A stretch of 25,248 bases of DNA, from contig DCCG01000008.1 in the NCBI GenBank assembly GCA_002314145.1, positions 1 through 25,248 of the forward strand, read 5' to 3'. Position numbers and translations under genes: made by a program. The notes below the pieces were generated by a model. The model saw nothing but the letters and a program-made list of their open reading frames with translations. It made no database searches and was not told where the DNA came from. The DNA comes from Thalassolituus sp. UBA1087 (GTDB taxonomy: Bacteria > Pseudomonadota > Gammaproteobacteria > Pseudomonadales > Oceanobacteraceae). Positions 1-7,755 of this stretch are shown here, in pieces. Every line of letters starts with the position of its first letter. Position 1 is the stretch's first letter.

Positions 1-31
1 AGGGACCTGGAGTTTTTCGCAAAAATTTAAA

Positions 32-54
32 TAAAAATTTGTGGGACAGTAGTG
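32..54. repeat. Left copy of 23-bp inverted repeat shared with the right window edge
   Basis: Bases 32-54 are a perfect reverse complement of 25226-25248, the last bases of the window. Read on the minus strand the shared unit starts CACTACTGTCCCACAAATTT and continues A/T-rich. The match stops at base 54 on the inner side, while on the outer side it runs to the window limit of the right copy, so both copies have the same sharp inner boundary and extend outward. In the left copy the boundary overlaps a small hairpin (GGACA, loop GTAG, TGTCC at 44-57) that is not kept on the right. An A/T motif (AAAAATTT) occurs twice, at 21-28 and 33-40. Probably the end of a dispersed repeat or mobile element; the family is not recognised. 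Confidence 0.75.
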
Positions 55-81
55 TCCGTCAGGAGGCTTTTTTATTGGTCG

Positions 82-2868
82 CTATTCAGCATTAACACTC
101 AGTTCTTTTAACGCCTGAACCAGGCGTGATTCCAGCCTTTGTTTTACTTTCAGATGTTCGATCATATTCTGTTTGCCGGGCAACTGAACATCGTTGAGAA
201 ATAACGGATAAGTCTGGCTGCTTTCACGTCGTTTCAGCACTTCCCGGATCAGGTGTGAATAGAGTTTATTGCCGTATTGCCAGTGGCTGAATTCAACACC
301 GTCACAGTAAAATGTTACCTGCTGCTCGCTGTCCAGCACGGCCCTGAGATCTATGGCACTGGTTTGTTGCGGCAGGTCCGGCAGCTTACGGCGGATCAGT
401 TCAAATTCAATACTTTTGTTTTTGCGCCTGAGCTCAAACAGCAGAATTTTACGCAATTGTTCGCGGTTGCTTTTGCGTACCCAACGTTCATCCACCTGCC
501 GTAAAAACCTCAGTACCGGACGCAGCCAATACTCGCTGCTGCCTTCCTGATCCGGCCATTGCTGATGCAATAATGCGCCTTTCTCATCGACAAAATAGAA
601 ATACAGCCGGCCTTCCCGGCGCCAGTAAAACAGCTGCCAGTAACCCGGCCGGGCGCGTTCAAAGGCCAGGCGGATGGGGCTGTTTACCAGAGCACTGCGG
701 TCCAGGGTGTAATTGACAAAACTGCGTGCCGGGCGCGACAGCAATGCCAGTAACTTCAGGGGGGTGTCTGCAATGCGCAGCTGGACGCCTTCGCGGCTGT
801 TTTCCAGCATATACCAGATCTCTGCGGCCTCGATAATATAGGGCGCTTTGGGCTGTTGCAGAAAATGGCTGAACACATCATTGAGCAGGGTTTCCACCCG
901 CAGACGGATGGCGCTGGCGCGCGAGGCGCAGTGGCAGCTTACCTGATATTCCGGCCAGCCGTGCTGGCGGGCGCGGGGTAACTGTTGCAGCATCAGTCGC
1001 AGGCACTGGCCGATGGCCGCACCACCGGTGAAGCGCTCCACCTGCCATTCGCCCCAGCTGTTTACTGACACCAGATCCAGGGTGTGAATCAGGTTTTCGC
1101 GCGCCGAGCTGTATCCCAGAGCGTCATCGCGGTTGCTCAGTTTCTGCATCCCGCGGCGGCTGAGTTCGTGTTGAGGGTCAACGCCGACATTGATGTGCAG
1201 ATACCAGCTCAGAGGCCGGGGGGCGCTGCGGAAATCCGCTGTTTCCGGCTGATAAGGGCGGATGTCGAGGATTTCTTCGCACACTTCTTTCAGCTCGTAT
1301 TTGCTCAGCGGGTTATGCGTCGGGTAAATTGCCGTCCGGGTATAATTTTCCAGCATGCCGTTGACTCTGGCATAGCAGAGTAATTCCACCAGACTGGGGG
1401 ATTGTTTCAGGACCTGTTGCTGTTCTGTGTTGTCGTCTTCACTGCGATAAAACACTCCGGGAATCAGTTGCCAGATATCCTGTTTTAAATTCAGGGCCAT
1501 TTTTTCCTGCCCCATGGCCGGGCTGATTCCCGGATTGATGTCGGTAATTTTTCCTGGCCGACTGTCGAAGGCGGCATACAGACGGTTCCCCAGTGTCTGG
1601 GTATCCTGTTTGCTGATTCTGACTTTAGGCGCATATTTCTGACTGAAACCTGCCAGAAAACGGTAGCTGCCCAGCATCTCACTGATCAGGGCGTTGCGCT
1701 CCTGGGCGATGCGCAGCGGTGACCAGTCCGGGCGCTGATCCAGCTCGCGGATGTAATTCTCGCTCCAGCCCCACTGGCGACACAGACTGCGCATTGTCTG
1801 GGCGCGCCAGCTGTTCTGTTGCGTTTTACTGAGGTCGGAAAGTGTCAGCCGCGCCTTAAAGTAAAAAGCCCGGCGCGCCAGTTCCACCCGTTCATGATTG
1901 CCGTCCTGCTGCAGCTGACGGGTGATACGCGCCAGCATTAACAGATAAGCGTCGTTGCTCCCGGCATCGGTGGTGCCCTTGTGTACCTGTTGTTTCAGGT
2001 CCCAGCAGAGTGGGCGGATGTTGGGGAACTGACCGGCGTAATGGCGGGTAATCAGCAGTTTGAGTAACGATTTATAGGGGTCCGATAAGCCTTTATTCAG
2101 CTGCCAGAGCCCGGCTCCGACAAACTCTGCCGCGGGAATGGACGGCACGGCACCAAAGTCGATCCAGTGATCGGCGTTGACTCTGTGATGCTCCTGCAGT
2201 GTCTGCCACCATTGGTCGGCGCGCCGCTCCTGTTCACAGGGAATAAGCCACCATCTGGGCTGACGTCCGGCCAGCCACAGGGCGCTGCGGTAAAATTCGT
2301 CCAGCAGCAGGACATGCTGAGTGCTGCCGCAGTCTTCGCCGTCCGCTTCGTGACTGGCGCCGCGGCGGAAATCGCTGAGATTCATCAGGAAGAAATGCAG
2401 CTCAACATTCATGTCTTCCGCCCAGCGCTCAATGCGGTCACATTTGCTCTGCAGGTCGATGATTTCCTGCCCGGACAGGGCCTCGTCATAACACAGCCAG
2501 ACATCCAGATCGCTGCTGCGCGCCTGAGCCAGTGAGCCAAGGCTGCCCATCAGATAGATTCCGGTAATCTGCTGCTGCGAAAATCCACGCGGCAGCTGCA
2601 CGCCCCGGGCAATGGCGCGCAGGGCTTCTTCAGCGTCTTTATCCGGGGTGTAGTGGGCGATGCCACAGGGCACATGATTATGAATAAACCCGGGCAGACG
2701 CGGGTGATTGAGGTGAAACAGCAGAGGCAGGCTGTCCAGAACCAGTCGCTGGCGGCGCAGCATCAGACCACGGGCGACATCCAGCCGGGCGGCATTCAGC
2801 TGCAGGAATGCCGTGTGCCACTGGTGTAGCTGACCGGTACTGATAACGTCTGGCGAGGATTGATTCAT
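82..2868 (-). CDS. cyaA: Class I adenylate cyclase
   Basis: Makes cyclic AMP from ATP in the cytoplasm, the signal used by CRP/Vfr-type regulators. The 928-residue product has the class I layout: an N-terminal nucleotidyltransferase-like catalytic half with GSLGS at residues 108-112 and the acidic motif SDLDVW at 119-124 (likely metal-binding aspartates 120 and 122), followed by a long C-terminal regulatory half. It is somewhat longer than the E. coli enzyme (about 850 residues), as is usual outside enterics. The ATG at 2868 is preceded on its strand by GAGG five bases away. The gene is alone downstream of speE on the same strand, with 175 bases between them. Its stop lies only 25 bases from the repeat at the window edge, so its own terminator may be supplied or disturbed by that repeat. 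Family assignment is firm. Confidence 0.95.
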   Translation of the reverse strand: MNQSSPDVISTGQLHQWHTAFLQLNAARLDVARGLMLRRQRLVLDSLPLLFHLNHPRLPGFIHNHVPCGIAHYTPDKDAEEALRAIARGVQLPRGFSQQQITGIYLMGSLGSLAQARSSDLDVWLCYDEALSGQEIIDLQSKCDRIERWAEDMNVELHFFLMNLSDFRRGASHEADGEDCGSTQHVLLLDEFYRSALWLAGRQPRWWLIPCEQERRADQWWQTLQEHHRVNADHWIDFGAVPSIPAAEFVGAGLWQLNKGLSDPYKSLLKLLITRHYAGQFPNIRPLCWDLKQQVHKGTTDAGSNDAYLLMLARITRQLQQDGNHERVELARRAFYFKARLTLSDLSKTQQNSWRAQTMRSLCRQWGWSENYIRELDQRPDWSPLRIAQERNALISEMLGSYRFLAGFSQKYAPKVRISKQDTQTLGNRLYAAFDSRPGKITDINPGISPAMGQEKMALNLKQDIWQLIPGVFYRSEDDNTEQQQVLKQSPSLVELLCYARVNGMLENYTRTAIYPTHNPLSKYELKEVCEEILDIRPYQPETADFRSAPRPLSWYLHINVGVDPQHELSRRGMQKLSNRDDALGYSSARENLIHTLDLVSVNSWGEWQVERFTGGAAIGQCLRLMLQQLPRARQHGWPEYQVSCHCASRASAIRLRVETLLNDVFSHFLQQPKAPYIIEAAEIWYMLENSREGVQLRIADTPLKLLALLSRPARSFVNYTLDRSALVNSPIRLAFERARPGYWQLFYWRREGRLYFYFVDEKGALLHQQWPDQEGSSEYWLRPVLRFLRQVDERWVRKSNREQLRKILLFELRRKNKSIEFELIRRKLPDLPQQTSAIDLRAVLDSEQQVTFYCDGVEFSHWQYGNKLYSHLIREVLKRRESSQTYPLFLNDVQLPGKQNMIEHLKVKQRLESRLVQALKELSVNAE

Positions 2869-3043
2869 CCTCTGAGTATAGACACCGGGGGCGGGAAGGG
2901 AGAAAAAACCCTCCTTTGCGCGCCTGGTTGGCAGATCCTGCCACAGTGATCAGACGAAGAAGCTTCCCGCTGTGTAACACAGGGCCTTCCGGAGCGGGGC
3001 CGGACCAATTGCTCAGTGGCAGACCCCCTTCCTGCCGCTCTGC

Positions 3044-3901
3044 TTATTTCATCAGAGTCTTAATGTAGTTGGGCAGGGCAAAGGCAGCAACGTGAACACC
3101 GGCGTTGTAGTACCGGGTCTCAATGCCTGCAGCATCTACCCGGGCCTGAATCTGTTCCACCGACTGGCTGCGCAGGGCACTGTTATCGCTGGCCCAGGCC
3201 AGGGTCATAAATCCGCCTACGTAGGTGGGGACCGGCATCACATAGAAGCTGGCGTCACGATAGAGTTTGCTCAGGCGCTGCCAGGTATTGGTGATTTCCT
3301 CACCCTGCATAAAGGGGACACCGTTCTGAGCCACCATAATGCCGCCTTCGGCCAGACAGTTATGTTTTTCATCGGCGTAGAAATCGGCGGTAAACAGGAC
3401 TTCGCCAGGGCCGATCGGGTCGGTGGAATCAGCAATAATAACGTCAAATTTTTCGCGACAGTTGGCGACAAAGTCTTTCCCGTCGGCAATCACGATATTC
3501 GCCCGCGGGTCATCAAAGGCGCCCTGTGAATGGTTCGGGAAGTACTCTTTGCACATATCAATCACGCTCTGGTCAATTTCCACCTGGGTGATATGTTCCA
3601 CGTTTTTGTGGCGCAGTACTTCACGCAGAATGCCGCCGTCACCGCCACCAATAATCAGTACCCGTTTCGGATCCGGGTGAGCAAATAAAGGCACATGCAC
3701 CATCATTTCGTGATAAATAAACTCATCTTTTTCGGTTGTCTGTACCACACCATCCAGCAACATTACCCGGCCCATAAATGGCGTATCGACAATCTGCAGA
3801 TGTTGATGCCCGGTGTTCACTTCAAACAGTTGCCGGGTGACTTCAAAAGATTGTGCATAGCCCTGGTACAGGGTTTCAGAAACAATAGTGTTAGCAGACA
3901 T
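3044..3901 (-). CDS. speE: Spermidine synthase (polyamine aminopropyltransferase)
   Basis: Transfers an aminopropyl group from decarboxylated S-adenosylmethionine to putrescine, giving spermidine, in the cytoplasm. The 285-residue product fits the E. coli SpeE length (about 288). The substrate-side segment VVQTTEKDEFIYHEM is at residues 52-66, the Rossmann motif GGGDGG at 85-90, and the catalytic DSTDPIGP at 158-165, with Asp158 the likely general base. An open frame extends upstream to 4078, but it overlaps ppk1 and carries no family sequence; the start at 3901 (MSANT) has GGAG eight bases upstream and gives a normal N-terminus. A promoter candidate sits just upstream, so speE is probably transcribed independently of ppk1 or in addition to read-through from it. 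speD (the decarboxylase that makes its co-substrate) is not in the window. Confidence 0.95.
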   Translation of the reverse strand: MSANTIVSETLYQGYAQSFEVTRQLFEVNTGHQHLQIVDTPFMGRVMLLDGVVQTTEKDEFIYHEMMVHVPLFAHPDPKRVLIIGGGDGGILREVLRHKNVEHITQVEIDQSVIDMCKEYFPNHSQGAFDDPRANIVIADGKDFVANCREKFDVIIADSTDPIGPGEVLFTADFYADEKHNCLAEGGIMVAQNGVPFMQGEEITNTWQRLSKLYRDASFYVMPVPTYVGGFMTLAWASDNSALRSQSVEQIQARVDAAGIETRYYNAGVHVAAFALPNYIKTLMK

Positions 3902-3932
3902 AAAGGAGTCTCCGCGCGGATTCGGTTGAGGC

Positions 3933-3960
3933 AGTATATAGGATTTTATCGGTTGGTCAG
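3933..3960 (-). promoter_or_regulatory. Sigma70-like promoter candidate for speE
   Basis: On the minus strand, CTGACC (3955-3960) and TATACT (3933-3938) are separated by 16 bases. The -10 matches consensus at five of six positions and the -35 at four of six. It lies about 32 bases upstream of the speE start codon, in the 94-base gap after ppk1. A hairpin at 3964-3986 (GGAAA/TTTCC outer arms, GCC/GGC inner) just upstream could mark the end of the ppk1 message, though no T-run follows it. Confidence 0.45.
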
Positions 3961-3995
3961 CCCGGAAACGCCCGGGCGGCATTTCCGTGTGCTGA

Positions 3996-6092
3996 TCAGG
4001 AAGCGCTGGCCAGTGTTTCCAGCAGTATGTTCTGAGCCAGTACAGGTTCTTCGCCCTCGGCTGGCTGGGCACGTACATAGGTACCGTCCTGCTGCAGATC
4101 CCAGGCCTGGCAATTATCCAGAATATAGGCTTCCAGCTCTGTCTTCATACGCTCTTTGAGCTTGTTATTTTCAATCGGGAAGGCCGTTTCTACCCGGTTG
4201 AGCAGGTTGCGCTCCATTAAGTCGGCACTGGCGGCATAGATTTCATCTTTGCCGTTATTGAGGAAGTAATACACCCGGGTATGTTCCAGGAAACGGCCGA
4301 CGACCGAACGTACACGGATATTGTCTGAAACGCCTTCCACGCCGGGACGCAGGCAACACATGCCGCGGATAATCAGTTCAATCTGGACGCCGGCCTGAGA
4401 GGCTTTATACAGCGCACGGATAACTTTCGGCTCGGTCAGGCCGTTGGCCTTGAGGCGGATTAACGCCGGTTTACCGGCTTCGGCATGGCCGCGCTCACGA
4501 TCAATCATTTCGATTAATTTTTTATGCAGGGTAAAGGGCGCATGAAACAGCTTTTTAATACGCAGCGCTTCGCCCATACCGGTCAGTTGCTGGAATACTT
4601 TATGGACGTCTTCGCCGATGGAGTCATCACAGGTCATGAAACTGTAGTCGGTATAGGCGCGGGCGTTACCGGCATGGTAGTTACCCGTGCCCAGGTGAAT
4701 GTAGCGTTTATACTTATCACCTTCTTTACGTACGATCAGCATCATTTTGGCGTGGGTTTTATAACCCACCACACCGTACACCACGACGGCCCCGGCTTCC
4801 TGTAAGCGGTTAGCCAGATAGAGGTTTTCTTCTTCATCAAAGCGCGCGCGTAATTCAATTACGACGGTCACTTCTTTACCGTTACGGGCGGCATCCACCA
4901 GTGCATTCACAATTTCTGATTTGGCGCCGGTGCGGTACAGCGTCTGTTTGATGGCCCGTACATTGGGATCTTTCGCCGCCTCGCGTAATAAATCCACCAC
5001 GGGGGTGAAAGATTCAAACGGATGCAGCAGTAATACATCTTTGTCGCGGATGCTTTCAAAAATGCTTTTGTTAAATTTAATGTGCTTCGGCAGCCCCGGC
5101 GTGAAAGGCGTGTATTGCAGATCCGGGCGGTTGATCTGGCCGATCACTTCCATCATACGGCCCAGGTTGACCGGGCCATTAACCCGGTACAGGTCGTTCT
5201 GTTCCAGACTGAACTGGTGTAACAGAAAGTTGGCCAGATCTTCCGGACAGTTATCCGCCACTTCAAGGCGCATTTCTTCGCCGAAGTTACGCGAGTGCAG
5301 TTCATCTTCCAGTACAGAAGCGAGATCCGCGGTATCGTCGTGGTCCAGTTCCAGGTCGGCGTTACGGGTAACGCGGAACTGGTAACAGCCTTTCACCGTC
5401 ATGCCCGGAAACAGATCATCGGCGTATTCGTGAATCATGGACGACAGGAAGATAAAGTTATCACCACTGCCACAGAGTTCATCAGGAATACGCACAATGC
5501 GCGGCAGCGAACGCGGCGCCGGAATAATCGCCATCCCTGTCTGCCGGCCAAAGGCATCTTTGCCTTCCAGGGCGACAATAAAATTCAGGCTTTTATTGAC
5601 CAGCCGCGGGAAGGGGTGTGAAGGGTCAAGCCCGATCGGGCTGATCAGTGGCTGCACGGCTTCTTCAAAATAGGCCCGTACCCAGTCCCGCTGCGCATCG
5701 GTCAGATCGGCGCGGCGCAGGAAGTGAATATTTTCAGCTTTCAGCGCCGGTAACAGGGTGTCATTAAGAATATGATACTGACGTTCAACGGTGGCACTGC
5801 ACAGGGTGTGAATCGCGCTCAGAACCTGTTGTGGGTGCATGCCATCCGCGCCGGCCTGCTCACGGGCGTAGGCCAGCTGCTGGGTCAGATTGGCGACCCT
5901 GACTTCATAAAACTCATCCAGGTTTTTACTGAAAATACAGAGAAAAAATAACCGGTCGAGTAATGGATGACGCTCATCCAGGGCCTGCTCCAGTACACGG
6001 ATATTAAACTGCAGGTGCGACAGCTCGCGGTTGATATAATATTCCGGGCTGGTCAGGTCGATGACTTTTTCTTCAGTAATGGCGTCGGCCAT
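3996..6092 (-). CDS. ppk1: Polyphosphate kinase 1
   Basis: Polymerises the terminal phosphate of ATP into inorganic polyphosphate, reversibly, usually at the inner face of the membrane. The 698-residue product has the full PPK1 architecture: an N-terminal helical domain (ELSHLQFNIRVL near residues 23-34), a head domain, and two phospholipase D-like C-terminal domains. The predicted autophosphorylated histidine is His447 in YKTHAK, followed by HLGTGNYH at 466-473; the second conserved histidine is His604 in FLEHTRVY. AAGGGA lies six bases before the ATG. It follows hemB by 38 bases on the same strand, an arrangement known from pseudomonads, so the two are probably co-transcribed. Length and motifs appear intact. 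Confidence 0.96.
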   Translation of the reverse strand: MADAITEEKVIDLTSPEYYINRELSHLQFNIRVLEQALDERHPLLDRLFFLCIFSKNLDEFYEVRVANLTQQLAYAREQAGADGMHPQQVLSAIHTLCSATVERQYHILNDTLLPALKAENIHFLRRADLTDAQRDWVRAYFEEAVQPLISPIGLDPSHPFPRLVNKSLNFIVALEGKDAFGRQTGMAIIPAPRSLPRIVRIPDELCGSGDNFIFLSSMIHEYADDLFPGMTVKGCYQFRVTRNADLELDHDDTADLASVLEDELHSRNFGEEMRLEVADNCPEDLANFLLHQFSLEQNDLYRVNGPVNLGRMMEVIGQINRPDLQYTPFTPGLPKHIKFNKSIFESIRDKDVLLLHPFESFTPVVDLLREAAKDPNVRAIKQTLYRTGAKSEIVNALVDAARNGKEVTVVIELRARFDEEENLYLANRLQEAGAVVVYGVVGYKTHAKMMLIVRKEGDKYKRYIHLGTGNYHAGNARAYTDYSFMTCDDSIGEDVHKVFQQLTGMGEALRIKKLFHAPFTLHKKLIEMIDRERGHAEAGKPALIRLKANGLTEPKVIRALYKASQAGVQIELIIRGMCCLRPGVEGVSDNIRVRSVVGRFLEHTRVYYFLNNGKDEIYAASADLMERNLLNRVETAFPIENNKLKERMKTELEAYILDNCQAWDLQQDGTYVRAQPAEGEEPVLAQNILLETLASAS

Positions 6093-6130
6093 AGCATTCC
6101 CTTCTGAGCGTTGTTAAGAATGAGCAGCGC

Positions 6131-7141
6131 TTAATCGTTGAGCCACTCGGCATACTGTCTGGCGTAATAGGTAAGAATGCCATCTGCGCCGGCGCGTTTA
6201 ATGCAGGTGAGTGATTCGACCATGATGGCCTCGTCATCCAGCCAGCCATTCTGGGCCGCTGCTTTCTGCATGGCGTATTCACCGCTTACCTGATAGACAA
6301 AGGTTGGCACCTGAAATTCATCTTTTACCCGGCGCACGATATCCAGATAGGGCATGCCGGGTTTCACCATCACCATATCAGCCCCTTCACCCAGATCAAG
6401 CGCGACTTCATGCAGGGCTTCGTTGCTGTTGGCCGGGTCCATCTGATAGTTGAATTTGTTGCCTTTACCCAGATTGCCGGAAGAGCCGATGGCATCACGG
6501 AACGGGCCATAAAAGGCGGATGCGTATTTGGCGGAGTACGCCATGATGCGGGTATTCACAAAGCTTTCTTCTTCCAGCGCTTCACGGATGTCGCCGATAC
6601 GGCCGTCCATCATGTCCGAAGGCGAGACGATGTCTGCGCCGGCTTCGGCATGAGACAGTGCCTGTTTGACCAGAGTATCCACAGTACGATCGTTGAGGAC
6701 ATAACCTTCCTGATCAATGATGCCGTCCTGACCGTGGGTGGTGAAGGGGTCCAGTGCCACATCCGTCATCACACCCATGTCCGGCACCGCATCTTTGACG
6801 GCGCGGATGGCACGCTGAATCAGTCCGTTAGGGTTGAAGGACTCTTCCGCCAGTTCGGATTTGGCATCCAGCGGTGTATAGGGGAACAGATCAATGCAGG
6901 GAATTCCCAGCTGATACAGTTCTTTCACTTCTTTCACCAGTTCATCAATGGACAGGCGTTCGATGCCCGGCATAGAGGCAATGGGCTCACGCTCCTGATG
7001 TCCCTCCATCACGAACATAGGGTAGATCAGGTCGTCGGTGGTCAGCGTGGTTTCACGCATCAGGCGGCGCGAAAAATCATCGCGGCGCATGCGGCGCATA
7101 CGGGTTTCCGGGAAAAAACGTTGGGCATCGCTGAAAGACAT
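6131..7141 (-). CDS. hemB: Delta-aminolevulinic acid dehydratase (porphobilinogen synthase)
   Basis: Condenses two 5-aminolevulinate molecules into porphobilinogen, an early step of heme, siroheme and cobalamin synthesis. The 336-residue product has both active-site lysines in their family contexts: Lys205 in YSAKYASAFYG and the Schiff-base Lys260 in MVMVKPGMPYLD. The metal-site segment DVALDPFTTHGQDG (127-140) has aspartates where zinc enzymes have cysteines, so this is the aspartate-type, Mg-dependent form found in Pseudomonas. AGGAG lies eight bases before the ATG. It is the first gene of a probable hemB-ppk1 unit. Its upstream region contains a 13-bp direct repeat spaced by two helical turns (7192-7225), a possible operator. 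Confidence 0.96.
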   Translation of the reverse strand: MSFSDAQRFFPETRMRRMRRDDFSRRLMRETTLTTDDLIYPMFVMEGHQEREPIASMPGIERLSIDELVKEVKELYQLGIPCIDLFPYTPLDAKSELAEESFNPNGLIQRAIRAVKDAVPDMGVMTDVALDPFTTHGQDGIIDQEGYVLNDRTVDTLVKQALSHAEAGADIVSPSDMMDGRIGDIREALEEESFVNTRIMAYSAKYASAFYGPFRDAIGSSGNLGKGNKFNYQMDPANSNEALHEVALDLGEGADMVMVKPGMPYLDIVRRVKDEFQVPTFVYQVSGEYAMQKAAAQNGWLDDEAIMVESLTCIKRAGADGILTYYARQYAEWLND

Positions 7142-7191
7142 GATGAATCTCCTGATCAGAGTGTGTGCGGGACTGTTGGAATTATCCTTAG

Positions 7192-7225
7192 TTTAGCGCG
7201 ATTTGGCTCTGATTTAACGCAATTT
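7192..7225. repeat. 13-bp direct repeat, 21-bp period, upstream of hemB
   Basis: TTTAGCGCGATTT (7192-7204) and TTTAACGCAATTT (7213-7225) match at 11 of 13 positions and are spaced start to start by exactly 21 bases, two helical turns. They lie 51-84 bases upstream of the hemB ATG, in the expected promoter zone. This arrangement is typical of binding sites for a protein contacting one face of the DNA. No specific regulator is identified. Confidence 0.4.
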
Positions 7226-7527
7226 TCGCGGTCCTGGTCTGCGGCATACCGGGGCCGCACTGTGCAGGCTTAATATGACATGGATATGACCGGAGGGTGT
7301 TTATCATCTGAACAGGGCCGAAGAGCGCCTGTGGATTCGGTGCTGGCGGAGAGAAGCCGCTTTGTGTGTTGTATCGTCGTGGCTCTGGACTGTTGGCCGG
7401 ATGGATGGCCTGCGCGGGCGGTATAACCAAAGGCTCAGAGGACGGTGATATTCATTCAGGGCTGACAGGCGGTTTGTGGACCGTTGAACATAGCATCTGT
7501 TCAGCAGAGGCTATTGTTCCAGTTTAA

Positions 7528-7543
7528 CCGAATGATTATTCGG
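7528..7543. promoter_or_regulatory. Inverted repeat CCGAAT-GATT-ATTCGG
   Basis: A perfect 6-bp inverted repeat with a 4-base spacer, about 215 bases upstream of the receptor ATG in A/T-rich DNA. No T-run follows, so a terminator is unlikely; an operator is possible. It does not match the Fur consensus well. Confidence 0.3.
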
Positions 7544-7674
7544 CTTATAACAACAGCAGAATTTAACCTGCAATTTCTCTTATTCAATATCCGGGTTGTG
7601 AATATTTGAATCAATCGCTGTGACATTTTGATTAATACAAATCCGATCATGACCTGACTTAATCATGGCTTAAG

Positions 7675-7703
7675 TTGTCACAGATATGTCAGTAAAGTGC
7701 AAT
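7675..7703 (+). promoter_or_regulatory. Sigma70-like promoter candidate for the TonB receptor gene
   Basis: TTGTCA (7675-7680), a 17-base spacer, then TGCAAT (7698-7703). The -35 matches consensus at five of six positions, and the predicted transcript would have a leader of about 45 bases before the ATG at 7756. TGTCA occurs twice in the element (7676-7680 and 7687-7691), which could serve a regulator. Near the start codon CAGG/CCTG arms (7740-7751) could partly mask the AGGGG ribosome-binding site. Confidence 0.45.
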
Positions 7704-7755
7704 AAACCCGGTTTAGCGTGCGGACTCCTTTTTAAGTATCAGGGGTTCCTGCAAC

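Larger units (their letters stand above)
7142..7755. other. 614-base intergenic region between hemB and the TonB receptor gene
   Basis: Divergent control region of hemB (minus) and the receptor (plus). I found no convincing gene: the open frames present (plus-strand 48 codons from 7280; minus-strand 80 codons at 7188-7430) have no ribosome-binding site or family sequence. The hemB-proximal two thirds has composition like its coding neighbours, while roughly 7500-7740 is clearly A/T-rich, as expected of promoter DNA. It contains a direct repeat near hemB (7192-7225), an inverted repeat at 7528-7543 and a promoter candidate at 7675-7703. I looked for a cobalamin riboswitch, common before TonB receptor genes, and saw none of its conserved boxes. 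The plus-strand leader ends with AGGGG ten bases before the receptor ATG. Confidence 0.5.

Noticed and set aside
2876..2881. TATACT just upstream of cyaA considered as its -10 element.
   Set aside because: It would place the transcript start almost on the start codon, and no -35 is present at the right distance.
2966..2984. CTGTG-TAA-CACAG hairpin between speE and cyaA considered as a terminator.
   Set aside because: Short stem and no T-run on the minus strand; function not supported.
3902..4078. In-frame upstream extension of speE overlapping ppk1.
   Set aside because: The start at 3901 has a ribosome-binding site and matches the family length; the extension has no conserved sequence.
7188..7430. 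80-codon minus-strand frame, and a 48-codon plus-strand frame from 7280, in the hemB-receptor gap.
   Set aside because: Neither has a plausible ribosome-binding site or recognisable sequence; both look like chance frames.
7142..7755. Possible cobalamin riboswitch before the TonB receptor.
   Set aside because: None of the conserved B12-box sequences could be found in the expected arrangement.
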